Assembly (NCBI RefSeq): GCF_035582795.1
Contig: NC_134365.1
Span: forward strand, 81,201,635-81,265,634
DNA length: 64,000 nucleotides
From: Mycteria americana
Taxonomy: Eukaryota; Chordata; Aves; Ciconiiformes; Ciconiidae
Direction: 5' to 3'
In this document: piece by piece, positions 48,476 to 60,840 of the stretch
Position numbering within the stretch: position 1 is the stretch's first letter
How the letters are laid out: each line of letters begins with the position of its first letter
Notes under the pieces: model-generated
Seen by the model: only the letters and a program-made list of their open reading frames with translations
What the model was told of the DNA's origin: nothing
Database searches by the model: none
Translations under genes and position numbers: made by a program

Positions 48476-50572
48476 CGGTTCCTGCACTCCTGTCTGACCT
48501 ATCCGTCAGGAAAGTCTGTAATGCGAGAGCACTCCCAGCATGTTAGGCAGTACAGAGGAAAAAACATGATACAGAGGGAGATTAGACTTAGGTGTGATGC
48601 TGGAAACTTCCCACTTCCCTCTGGATTAAGCATTTAAACCATTGTTGCTATTTCTTTCAACAAACAAGCAAGGCAGATGTAGCATTATTTACCAAGTAAG
48701 GAAGTCTCCATAAAACATTCCCCAGATTCGAAGTAATCGTGTTTTTCAACAGAATATTAAAAAAAAAAATTGGCACGCAGCATCTTCTCTTCAGTCTAGG
48801 CAAGAGGCACACATTTATTTCCAGTAGCAGCACACAGCGTACTGGCTGTAACTAGGTGAGAATGCTAAACAGACCCAGTTTCCCTGCTGGCGTCTGAAAA
48901 CAGGGATAAATTCCTCCGCAGACAAAAGACAGATGGTGTGGGCATTGCTAAAATCCCAGCTTCCCGGAGTCAGAAAGCTATACGAATTCAAAGGTTCAGA
49001 GTGTGAAAGATTGTTAATTAATTATTATCTTTACTGGGATGTTGTCATGCTTTGCCAGTGGCACTGAGGTCTGGCAGAAAGCTTAGCCCTACGGGCAGGC
49101 AGAGTATTTCTGTGATGGTGTTAATTTGTCCTTTGCTGGATGAATAATGCACTGTTTCTCATGCAGGGTAAGGGAAGTCAGGCTGTTGTTGTTACAGAGG
49201 TAGGGGATGCAGAAAAAAGACCGGAGAAGGCAGCAGGCTTTTTGACAGCTATTGTCCTGATGCACTTGACCAATTTGTGGGGAGAGGAGGGGAATGTCCG
49301 AACGCAAAATTATTGTGGGTTTGGTATTTTTAGTGTTGCATGATACGCTGCCTCTGCTGTGTGAGCACTGCACCTCTGCCACCGTACCTCGCAGTGAAGC
49401 TGCTCCCGTACTGATAATTTGGGTCAGGATGGCCTCACATGCCATGGCATTTCATCGTGGGCTTAGAGCTCTCCATATTCATCCCATGGCTGCTGCTCGA
49501 CCGCCGTACAGAGCGCACTCTGGGGTTTCTTCCTCGGCACGTGGTGCGAATCCCTACCAAGAAACAAAGGGATTCTGGATGCTGAGGGACAAGCGAGGGG
49601 ACACCCACAGCTTCTCCTGCGGGATCCGGCTTCTGCACATCAGTGCTGCGCCGTCAGAGCACGCACCAAGCACCACGAAGGGGCCATGACGGTGAATATG
49701 AGCAGGTTGTTAAAAATGAAGCTGAGTCAGTGGAAGGCTGACTGGTGGCCAGGCTGGGGAAGAAGGCAGACTGGAAGAGGACCAGTGAAAGCAGGAGCAC
49801 AGAGGGAGGGTGGGAGTAGAGATAGGACATCTGGTTGTCTTGCTGGGAAACAGAGAGAGGAGAGGTGTGCCTTAGCTAACTGGGAAAAAAACTCCTGGAA
49901 CGGAACCAAAAATATGGAAGAGAGAAAATGGGACAGCGCAGGAAGGGACTCATCTGTAATGGTTTGCAAGAAATATCTGTCCAAGGAGCACAGCCTCCTC
50001 AAACCAGAGTTTCCAGTTCTCCCCTGCTGACAAGTCTCGGTGAAACCCAAGGGCAGCATGTCCCGTCTGGCTGTACAGGGACATCTTTTCAAGTACCTGA
50101 TGCATAGCTCAGGTGACAGAGGTGTCCTGGGCATCAGTCTTGCTGATGAGCCAGTATGATTTTGCCCAACCCTACCCTCCTTGCCACTTCAGACTGTCAC
50201 TCACCTCTTAACTTTGTCAGCCATGGTGTTTACATATCTAGTGCTTATTGTTGCTTTTAACAATGTGCATTGTCCTTGTGCAATGACACTGTGCATTGGC
50301 TTACGTGGCTGGTTCTCATCTCACACTTCTCCACAGCTCGGAGTGCATCTCAGATAGTTCAGCACTGCAGGTTCTCTCCTGTTGCACAACCCCGTATAGC
50401 ATCTGCTGTGACCCCACTCATGTAGCATGCATATGTGAACACATAAACATGGATTGCTGGGACCACTGGTCAGCAATGCATCCTGTGAAGGGATGTGCCG
50501 GACAGTGGCTGCAGCACTGCACCACAACTGAGGTGTTTGTTGCTACCTGCAGGTATGTTCCTGTCTTTGCGC

Positions 50573-51706
50573 TGGATATTGTCTACCTTGACTTCAGGAA
50601 GGCTTTTGACACTGCCTTCCATAAGATCCTCATAGAGAAGCTGTTGAAGCGTGGGCTGGATGAGCAGACAGTGAGGTGGACTGAAAACTGGCTGAATGGC
50701 CAGGCCCACAGGGTGGTGATCAGTCACAAGAAGTCTAGTTGGAGGCCAGTAACTAGTGGAGCACCTCAGGCGTCAGTAATGGGCCCAATACTGTTCAACA
50801 TAATGATCAGGATGATGGGGCACAGTGTGCCCTCAACGAGTTTGCAGATGACACCACACTGGGAGGAATGGCTGATACACCAGAGGGTTGTGCTGCCATC
50901 CAGAGGGACCTGGACAGGCTGGAGAAATGGGCTGGCAGGAACCTCGTGAAGTTCGACAAGGGGAAGTGCAAAGTCCTGCACCTGGGGAGGAACATCCCCA
51001 TGCACCCGTAGATGCTGGGGGCTGCACAGCTGGGAAGCAGCTTTGCAGAAAAGAAACTGGGGGTCCTGGTGGACAACAAGTTGAACATGATCCAACAACG
51101 TGCCTTGGCAGCTAAGAAGGCCAATGGTATGCTGGGCTGCATGAGGAGGAGTGTTGCAGCAGGTTGAGGGAGGTGATCCTTTCCCTTTATTCAGCCTTGT
51201 TGAGGTCACACCTGGAGTGCTGTGTCTAGTTCCGGGCTCCCCAGTACAAGACATGGACATGCTGGAGAGAGTCCAGCAAAGGACCACTAAAATGATGAAG
51301 GGATTGGAACATCTATCCAATGAAGAAAAGCTGAGAGAGCTGGGACTGTTTAGCCTGGAGAAGAGAAGGCTCAGAGGGGACCTTATCAATGTATATAAAC
51401 ATCTGAAGGGAGGGTGCAAAGAGGAGCCTGGCTCCATCCAGGACCAGAGGCAATGGGCACAACCTGCAACACAGGAGGGCCCATCTGAACATCAGGGAAC
51501 ACTTTTTTTTTACTGTGAGGGTGACTGAGCACTGGCACAGGTGGCCCAAAGGGGTTGTGGAGTCTCCCTGCTCGGAAATATTCAGAAGCCGTCTGGACAT
51601 GGTCCTGGGTAACTGGCCCTAGGTGGGCCTGCTTGAGCAGGGGGGTTGAACCAGATGACTTCCAGAGGTCCCTTCCAAACCTCAACCAGTCTGTGATTCT
51701 GCGGTT
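50573..51706 (+). mobile_element. CR1 LINE, older decayed copy
   Basis: A 5'-truncated CR1 carrying a broken reverse transcriptase. The start of the homology reads [12 protein letters not shown]. The conserved PQGS motif is changed to PQAS. A frameshift near 50800 moves the FADDTTL motif out of the first frame, and further breaks follow before the [14 protein letters not shown] block at about 51350. It ends with CCAGAGGTCCCTTCC and a GTGATTCT tail at about 51700. Sequence differs clearly from the copies at 10566 and 58107, so it is another, older subfamily. Confidence 0.93.
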
Positions 51707-52711
51707 CCTGAGGCTCCCTCTTCTTTGCATGCTTCCCTCCTGCACTTTATTTTTGTGGCCTCTCTCTGTAGCATGACCTGTTATACCAGCTGGTCCTCTC
51801 CTCCCTCCTTTCCCATGGCTGGACATGGCAGACTGAAGTACTTGAGAGGCCCTGAGTATTGAGGAAGACTCTTGAGAGGTCTGTAGTGCAGATAGTCAAG
51901 CACCAGCAAGTGCAAGTGCATGTTTCCAGTTGTTTCTTTGTGTGGTCAGCAGTGTTTCTGGAAAGGCACGTTTTACTTCTGTGTTGGCTAATAAAACAGC
52001 ATCCAATCCTGTTAAGGGGCATATCTGGAAAAACATTAATCAGACCAGCCAGGGTTGACTAACAAGGGCTTCCCAAAAGGCTTCTAAGTGCACATTTTTT
52101 ATTATCATAAGTGTGACATAAATATTCCTTTGATCCTCCCAGAAACTGTATTGTGATTTCTCCCTTATTTGATTTGAAACGAGCCTTTCTCTCATTTCCC
52201 ATTAGTTCAGATTTTTGCTAGTCGTGATGTGTTATTTTACAGTGTACCAAAGTACTGAAAATTTATATGTGGCTCCCAAAATTTGTACAGTTTGCAGGGT
52301 GGGGAAGGAGGTGGAAGAAGAAAATACATTTTTTTCACCCCGTCTGCTTCTAATGCTGGAGGCTTCTTTCCAGTCAAAACAAGGCAATGTCAGGTTTACT
52401 TATCTTGGGGATCTTAAATATGTTGTGCTTCAGTAGCCTGCAGGCAAGAGACCTCACCCTCTTGGTGCTGTGCTGAACAGAGGCTTGAGCCTGCTGACAT
52501 TCTTGGAGCCTGATGACTGCTGCTCCACTAGAGAGCCTTTACAGCATCAAAACATTGGCTCATTTGCCACCTGCTCCCTCCCAACCTATAAAGGAGGATT
52601 GCGGGTTACTGCTATGCATCAGTTTTGTGCAATGTGACTGCTGCGTCACATGCCATAGTTGTTTTCCTAGTTCTTTCCTTCGGTGTCCTGAAAGCTTTTC
52701 ATTAGTCATCT

Positions 52712-52723
52712 GGGGGGGGGGGG
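52712..52723. repeat. Poly-G run (12)
   Basis: Twelve consecutive G. Confidence 0.95.
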
Positions 52724-55478
52724 AACCCTCAACCCTCTTTATTCACATTCTCATGGTGAATTTTCCAGCCTGGATTTTTTTAAGACACAGGCTCTGGATC
52801 CACACTTAAACTTTTTGCAGGCATGAACAACGAGGTCAGGAAACCATGATTTGTAAAAAACGGGTCATTTGGGCTTCCAGGTTTGTGGCTCACTTCATTT
52901 CCTGGCAGACTGCGTAGCACTCTGTCTCGGCTCCACAGTGCGAGCCACGGCTGCTCAGCACTTCTGGAAATTTGGGTCACTTACTGTCAGGGGATCAAGA
53001 AACAGATTTAGATTCCTGATTTCTAACCTTCTAACTCTGAAGAAGCTCTCTTTGTTTCTTGTGTGGGGCACCTGACACCAGATAGTCCCTGCTATTTGTA
53101 GCAAAGTCATAAGAATAGGGAAAAACCTGAAGGTCCCCTTAAGGCTCTTTGGAAAATCCAGGGTATCTAAACTGAATTCTTCTTATCTCTCTCAAAGGGA
53201 TCCTCAGCTGGTCTTCTGCATGAAACTGTGGAATATTAATCTCCATGCTATTCTGCATTTATTCTTATGATCCCCTAACACTATCTTAAGAGTTGGGGCT
53301 TGACATGGTATTGTTAGCCAAAGACTTTGCTCTTCTTTTGCTCTTTCCAGTTTTCCTCCCATGCCATCAGTGGCCATTTTGCTGGACAAGCAGATGTGCA
53401 AGGATACAGACACCCAGCCCTGGGGTAGGTCCTAAACTCTGCCCAGATCCTTGTTCGTCTCTCTGGTGGGCTGATTCCAGACCTTTACAGATGGCTGGTC
53501 ATTAGAAATATTAAGTGTAGTGCATAAGGGGAGGTTGGGCTGGGCAAATCAGGGCCTTGGTAGTCCCTGTCTCAGTAGAGTATGGGTGTCCAACTCACTT
53601 AGGCTCCTTTTGGTAGTCCCAGCCGTGGAGCTTGAAGCAGCTGGAGATCCTTAATCATATGAGGTCCTTGCTGTGATATTAGGCTATTCTGGTTTCTGCT
53701 ATTATTAGTGCTGTGGCCATCCCACAAGGTGATCAGCTCACATCTGAGTCCTAGCAGTTGTCTGGCATGGCCTTCGGAGGTGGCTTGGTTTCCCACAGGG
53801 ACTTCCAGAGAGGTGCTGGGGACCTGACACCACAATTTGTGGGGGCACAGGTCTGGGATCAAGCAAAGAAAGCAGATTCACAGCATCCTTCCTTCCTTAG
53901 TTGACTCTCACTTGGGTGTCACAACACAGAGGTTCAACTCTGTAGCCAGAACTAAAGGGGGTTTTGTTCTTCTTGTTGCTGTTGTGATCCTACTTTTTCA
54001 CCAAAGGTACTCTGTGCCTCTGCGTCCCTGTCATTCCTTACGTGTTACTCTTCAACCCCTCTTACAACCCTCCTGTCTGGTTGGGATCTCCCCTGACTTG
54101 GTCTTGGCTTCACAAACACCGTACTCAAAGCTGCTGAGGTTTCAAAATTAACAGCAAAAGGAGGGAATTAATCTCTGAGTGGCAAAATTTGCCATTGGGT
54201 TTTGATTATCTTGGAACAGGTCATCCTCACTGCTGGTTAGCACCATCACAAATTTCCAGGTTTCCCACCACACACGGCCAGTGCTTTTCTCCCCTCTCTG
54301 CGTCCTCCCTTATTTTCTCCTCCTTTATGCCCTCCCCAGCCCCTCTTCAGTCTCCAAAGTCTGACCAGGTGGTGCCACCCCATTGTGGCAGCAGGATGGA
54401 GGCTGGGCAGGGGTGGGTCAGCGGAGACCTGGTGCTGCTTGCTCAGCCAGTCCAAGGGGTAGCAGTAGATTAGGGGAGCCAAGACCTGTCTGTGGCATCT
54501 GTCTTCATGCCCGTGCTCCTCTTGCACTAGCCTGGCTGTGTTTGGGGTACGGAAGCCATATAGCTGTGTTCATGCTGCACTGTGCCCCTGGGATGGCTTG
54601 CTTGCCCTGGTATTAGCTCATGAAATCCCTGCAGACCACTGCTGGGGTGTCCGTGTCCTTTTGTTTTTTCATTGCCCCCTCCCTGGATGTTTGCAGCTCA
54701 CGTAGGCTTCGTATAACCATGGCTTTCCTTGTTTCAGGTTTTTGTTTAGGGAAAGATTTTGTAAAGTGGCTCAACCTTTGTCCTTCTTTGGGTAACACAT
54801 GCTTTTTGTGATAGGAGGGTGGTGACCCCACTGTGAAAGTGTTTCCCTTCAGTCTTACCACGGCACCACATTAGTCCCAGCGTGCCCCCTCATTGCCCGT
54901 ATGATTGAGTGGGGACAGTGCCTCAGGGATGAGAGTGCTCCTTGTCTCTTAAAATGGGGTATATTGTAGGGGGAAAGGGAAAGAAAGCCAGCAGTACTTT
55001 CCTCCTCACCCTGCTAAGCCATGGCACCACAAAATACTTAGCAGGAAATTCCCCATTAAACACTTGCGATCATGCAGGGATTTATGTAGTGGGTGCAGGA
55101 AATGAATGGCAGGTGAGCGTGTCTCAGCAGGAGACCTGCCTGGTTGGTGTAATGTAAGGACGGAACGCAAAGAGGAGTCCCAGCCCTCATCGATTTCTGC
55201 TTAGAAATATGTCCGGGAGGGAAAACCAGCCATCCCCATGGCACAGCATTTTTGCTGTAGGAGAATTCCTTTCTCCTCCTTTGAGGTGACTGCTTTGCAA
55301 TCACAGTATGTTTGAGCACACTCAGTCAGTATTTCCAAACCAAGACTCTCGTGCTAGGCTCTGAAATCCATCCCTGAACACTCATGCAAAAAATTATCTC
55401 CTTTCTGCCTACAGGCTGAGACCAGATAGAGCAGGGGTGGAAGGAGAGGTAATTCAATACCACAATTCAATAAGTTTC

Positions 55479-55498
55479 TTTTTTTTTTTTTTTTTTTT
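55479..55498. repeat. Poly-T run (20)
   Basis: Twenty consecutive T. No retrocopy was recognised next to it, so it need not be a reversed poly-A tail. Confidence 0.9.
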
Positions 55499-58106
55499 AA
55501 ATTTTAAGGCATTTTAAAGCTCTTTTTAGAAATTCAGATTTCTACATCTCTGCACGTATGGCTTTGCCCAGTCCTGGCTCCCCTGTGATCTGCTGGTTGG
55601 CTGTGCCTGGGGTGCCTGGAGTCCCTCCCTGTGCCCTGCATGCACTGAGGGTATCTCCCCATGTCCTGGGGTAGAGCCCTTTGCACTTGTGGTAACTGCC
55701 CAAGGACAGGCTCGTCTGCTTGGCCATGCTAAACCTCCCCGTTTTCTGGCCCGGGAGAGGTTGTTTCAGGCTGCTGCAGGTGCTGGAGTGCTTTGGAGGC
55801 ATGGCCATCACCCAGGCAGACAGGGAGCTGTGCCTGGACCCTGTCCACGTTACGCCGAGCAGAGCAGGCAAGTGCGTGGCTGCACACAGCTAGCGGGTGT
55901 GCCAGCCTGCATGCCCGCTGCCGTGTGCCAGCTCCGGATCCTTCCTGCAGTTAACCGGTTCCTCACCAGCAACGCTGAACCGCTGCTGGATCCCCTCACC
56001 TCCTGTCCTCCTACCCAGGACAAGACTTGGTGCCAGGTTACTCTGTGTGTGCATTAGAACCTGGGATACGAATATGCATGTGAACAGAAATTACCTGCAT
56101 CTCCAGAGGCCCGAATGAACCCTCACTGTAAACACAAAATTAGTCAAGATAAAAAGCAATTAACCTCTGAGAAATGAATGCGGGCTTCCAAACATCACAT
56201 TGCTTTGGCTGTAAGCCTGCAATAAATTTGCTGCTAGTTTAGGACTTGTTCCTGAAGCAATATGTAATTTCTCTGTAGCCCATGTGGCTTCCCTAGAAAG
56301 ACAGCCGACTTCTACAGCATACCAGCAATGCAACTGCAGCTGGCTTTTCTTTCCCTTCTGTGTAGCAAAAAGCAATAAAGCAGCCCTCTTCCTCCCCCAG
56401 CTCACAACGGGTGAGCACTAGAGGAATTGGTACAAAAGCCTCTGGGCTTGTTCTTTGGCAAGGCCTTCCCTCTGCCCCTTTAGGTTTTGGGGGAATGGAA
56501 AGGAGGAGGGAGACTCTGCTGGTTTCGCTGAGGTGGGTCCCTGAGGACGGGCACCTGCCATGCACCCCGTGGCATTCAGCTCCGAGAGGTCTGGTCCCCC
56601 GACTACCTCGTAACATCTAGCAAAGCCCCAACCTTGCAAAGCATTCCTACAAATACGCCGATTGGAGTACGTGGGTAGTCCCCCTGACTTTGAGGAGACT
56701 GTTGCATGTTTAAACGCAGGCAAGCTGCTAACGTGCTGGACGGCTTTGGGGCCCGAACAGTAAGCTGTGTCCTGCAGGATGCTGTGCGGTGGTGACTCGC
56801 ACTGGAGCCGGGGCATTTGAGGGAGCTTAGTGCGCTGGAGGACGAGGTCTCTTTTCCTCTGGAAAGGCTAGACGTTGCTTCCCCACTACTGGGTTCACTC
56901 GAGAGACCCTGTTCAGTCCCACTTCCACTCCCCTGAAGCCCATAGGCTCACACCGCGGTGACCATCCAGCCTAGCTGGAGCAACGCAATGGGGACTCATG
57001 GCCAGGGTCTACGAAGCAATGGGGAGCCCCTACGTGTTCTGGCTCTAATCACGAATTACTATACCATCCATTAGGGATACATTATGATAAGCTAAAGCCT
57101 TTACATGACTCAGTGGTAAAACATTTATGATCTGATGCCTTGGGAAAAGAAGGAAGACAATTTCAAAGTCTGAAAAGAAAGCTAACTTTTTATTAACAGC
57201 CATCTTCAGGCTAGAATTGTATTTATTATCATATTAAATTATACTACTGTGTAATACTGTAGTACATAGCTGCTTAGAAATAGCTTTAAAGAAAAAAGGA
57301 GAATGAGTTACAGAGCCCAAGGTACAGATGTTCAGCCAGCAGAAATCATCTTTCCTACGTGGAATTCCATTGAGTTGAACACTTTTACATCTGCTGACCT
57401 TCTGACCATCTAAATTCACTAGCACAGAATTAAACAATAACAATACATTAGAATACTTAAGCGGACATTCAACTATACTTCAATTATTGTTAGAAATCTG
57501 TGGTGAAAAGTGGCCTAGAACCAGACCCCATTGCTTGAAATTGGCATGGCAGCTGTGGTTGCCAACGAGGTTTTTGAGAGTTAGGCATTCAGCTGTAATT
57601 CAGTGGGGTCTGTACCCCCAACTGCCTGGCTTTACAGGCTTTAAGTATTTCATGTGTTATGCAGTGAAGCTGTAACAGCATTTGAATTCTAGGGACTACA
57701 CTTCAATGGCCAGCAGCAAGTACAATAATAGTAATGGTGAGTAATTTAATAGATCTGCAAAGATAAGTGCATATTGTTCACTAGAGACACATTATACATG
57801 GATGTAATATTTTATTGCTATGGGGATTTTTAAAAAAGAAAGGTATATTGGCATAACTCTTTTCCACTGGAGTCCAGAGACTGTTTTCCTGGACATGGAA
57901 GAGAGCAGCTTTCAGCCAGTGCTGATTGCTGCTGAAAATCCCACGAAAGGGAAAAAACCACTTGTGTGCACTCACGTCCAGCCACCCATCATCGTATGGG
58001 GTACTGAAGGCTTCGCTCCACACGAGGCCATCGCAGCTGAAGCAAGAGCATACCACATGCCGCTCTGGAGTTACCCGATGGATGACAGAAGTTAATGGGG
58101 GTTTTG

Positions 58107-60840
58107 GCATTGCATGGTGAGATGACTCGCACAACTGGAGTGCTGCAAGGGATGGCTATAAACTCTTCAGAAGGGATAGGCAAGGAAGGACAGGCGGTGG
58201 GGTAGCCCTGTATGTTAGAACCTAATGATGGTGATGATAGGGTTGAGTGTTTATGGGTACGAATCGGGGGGAAGGCCAACAAGGCAGATATTGTGGTGGA
58301 GTCTGTTGTAGACCACCCAACCAGGATGAAGAGGCAGACAAAATATTCCATAAGCAGCTGGGAGAAGTCTCACAATCGCTAGCCCTTGTTCTCGTGGGGG
58401 ACTTCAACTTACCAGATGTCTGCTGGAAATAAAATACAGCAGAGAGGAAACAGTCTAGGAGGTTCCTGGAGTGTGTGGAAGATGATAACTTCTGACACAG
58501 CTGGTGAATGAGCCAACTAGGGAAGGTGCCCCGCTGGAGCTGTTTGTGAACAGAGAAGGACTTGTGAGTGATGTGACGGTTGGAAGCTGTCTTGGGCATG
58601 GCAATCATGAAATGGTAGAGTTTTTGATTCTTGGAGAAGTGAGGAGGGGGGTCAGCAGAATTGCTACCTTGGACTTCTGGAGGGCAGACTTGGCCTGTTT
58701 AGGAGACTGGTTGACAGAGTCCCTTGGGAGGCAGTCCTGAAGGGCAGAGGAGTCCAGGAAGGCTGGACATTCTTCAAGAAGGAGATCTTAAAGGCACAGG
58801 AGCGGGCCGTCCCCATGTGCCGAAAGACGAGCCAGCGGGGAAGGTGACCGGCCTGGCTGAACAGAGAGCTTTGGCTGGAACTTGGAAAGAAAGGAGAGTT
58901 TGTGACCTTTGGCGGAAGGGGCAGGCAACTCAGGAGGACTACAGAGATGTTGTGAGTTTGTTCAGGGAGAAAATTAGCAGAGCCAGAGCCCAACTAGAAC
59001 TTAATCTGGCTACTGCCGTAAAAGACAATAGAAAATGTTTCTATAAATACATTAGCAACACAAGGAGGGCTAAGGAGAATCTCCATCCTTTATGGATGCA
59101 GAGGGAAACATAGTGACAAAGGATGAGGAAAAGGCTGAGGTACTCACTGCCTTCTTTGCCTCAGTCTTTAATAGTCAGACCAGTTGTTCTCTGGGTACCC
59201 AGCCCCCTGAGCTGGAAGACAGAGATGGGGAGCAGAATGAAGCCCCCGTAATCCAAGGGGAAATGGTTAGCGACCTGCTACAGCACTTAGACACACACAA
59301 GTCTATGGGGCCGGATGGGATCCACCTGAGGGTACTGAGGGAGCTGGCAGAAGTGCTCACCAAGCCACTTTCAATCTTTTACCAGCAGTCCTGGCTAACC
59401 GGGGAGGTCCCAGTTGACTGGAGGTTAGCAAATGTGACGCCCATCTACAAGAAGGGCCAGAAGGAGGACCTGGGGAACTACAGGCCTGTCAGTCCGACCT
59501 CGGTGCCGGGGGAGGTTATGGAGCAGATCACCTTGAGTGCCATCACGCGGCACGTACAGGACAACCAGGTGATCAGGCCCAGTCAGCATGGGCTTATGAA
59601 AGGCAGGTCCTGCCTGGCTAACCTGATCTCCTTCTATGACAAGGTGACCCGCTTAGTGGATGAGGGAAAGGCTGTGGATGTTGTCTACTTGGACTTTAGT
59701 GAAGCCTTTGACACTGTTTCCCACAGCATTCTCCTGGAGAAACTGGCTGCTCATGGCTTGGACGGGATACGCTTTGCTGGGTAAAAAACTGGCTGGATGG
59801 CTGGGCCCAAAGAGTGGTGGTGAATGGAGTTAAATCCAGTTGGCAGCCGGTCACAAGTGGTGTTCCCCAGGGCTCAGTATTGGGGCCAGTCCTGTTTAAT
59901 GTCTTTACCAATGGTCTGGACGAAGGGATCAAGTGCGCCCTCAGTAAGTTTGCAGATGACACCAAGCTGGGTAGGACTGTTGACCTGCTTGAGGGTAGGA
60001 AGACTCTGCAGAGGGACCTGGACAGGCTGGATCGATGGGCCAAGGTCAGTTGTATGAGATTCAACAAGGATAAGTGCCGGCTCCTGCATTTGGGTCACAA
60101 CAACCGCATGCAATGCTACAGGCTTGGGGAAGAGTGGCTGGAAAGCTGCCCAGCAGAAAAGGACCTGGGGGTGTTGGTTGACAGCTGGCTGAATATGAGC
60201 CAGCAGTGTGCCCAGGTGGCCAAGAAGGCCAACAGCATCCTGGCTTGTATCAGAAATAGTGTGGCCAGCAGGACTAGGGAAGGGATTGTCCCTCTGTACT
60301 TGGCACTGGTGAGGCTGCACCTCGAATACTGTGTTCAGTTTTGGGCCCCCCACTACAAGAGGGACATTGAGGTGCTGGAGCGTGTCCAGAGAAGGGCAAC
60401 GAAGCTGGTGAAGGGTCTGGAGCAGAAGTCTTATGAGGAGAGGCTGAGGGAACTGGGGTTGTTTAGCCTGGAGAAAAGGAGGCCGAGGGGAGACCTTATC
60501 GCTCTCTACAACTACCTGAAAGGAGGTTGTAGCCAGGTGGGGGTCGGTCTCTTCTCCCAAGTAACAAGTGATAGGACAAGAGGAAATGGCCTCAAGTTGC
60601 ACGAGGGGAGGTTTAGATTGGATATTAGGAAAAATTTCTTTACTGAAAGGGTTATCAAGCATTGGAACAGGCTGCCCAGGGAAGTGGTTGAGTCACCGTC
60701 CCTGGAGGTATTTAAAAGATGTGTAAATGTGGTGCTTAGGGACATGGTTTAGTGGTGGACTTGGCAGTACTAGGTTAACGGTTGGACTTGATGATCTTAA
60801 GGGTCTCTTCCAACCTAAACGATTCTATGATTCTATGATC
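58107..60840 (+). mobile_element. CR1 LINE, long copy (endonuclease C-terminus to 3' tail)
   Basis: About 2.7 kb of CR1. The left end, near 58107, is inside the endonuclease region, and the right end is the ATTCTATG tandem near 60840. The endonuclease motif GDFNLPDVCW lies at about 58399-58428, just before an in-frame TAA. The linker and RT N-terminus follow in shifting frames, then a long RT frame at 59092-59784 ([26 protein letters not shown]) and a second at 59814-60752 ([12 protein letters not shown]). It is the same subfamily as the 10566 copy, with roughly nine in ten bases shared by eye. Confidence 0.97.
59092..60752 (+). pseudogene. CR1 ORF2 reverse transcriptase, frameshifted
   Basis: Two long frames cover the reverse transcriptase. 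The first holds the RT N-terminal blocks and motif A; the second holds the PQGSVLGP block, FADD and the C-terminal region to the stop at 60752. Comparison with the copy at 10566 shows one base missing at about 59769-59779, which explains the switch of frame. Upstream the endonuclease/linker part has a nonsense codon at about 58430 and several further shifts (about 58490, 58730-58890 and 59090). It is dead as an autonomous element. Confidence 0.9.

Larger units (their letters stand above)
43237..50572. other. Intergenic unique DNA
   Basis: No gene is recognised. It contains an ancient CR1 end (46301), a CT-rich stretch near 46565-46594, a probable L2/L3-type tail (48341) and the 21-base tandem duplication. 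Confidence 0.55.
51707..58106. other. Intergenic unique DNA
   Basis: No gene is recognised. It contains poly-G and poly-T runs. Frames just before the CR1 at 57781-58134 are open on both strands but match no family I know. Confidence 0.55.

Noticed and set aside
57781..58134. Open frames on both strands next to the long CR1, with a GTGAGT donor-like site on the minus strand
   Set aside because: No family match and no good acceptor; the edge overlaps the CR1 junction.
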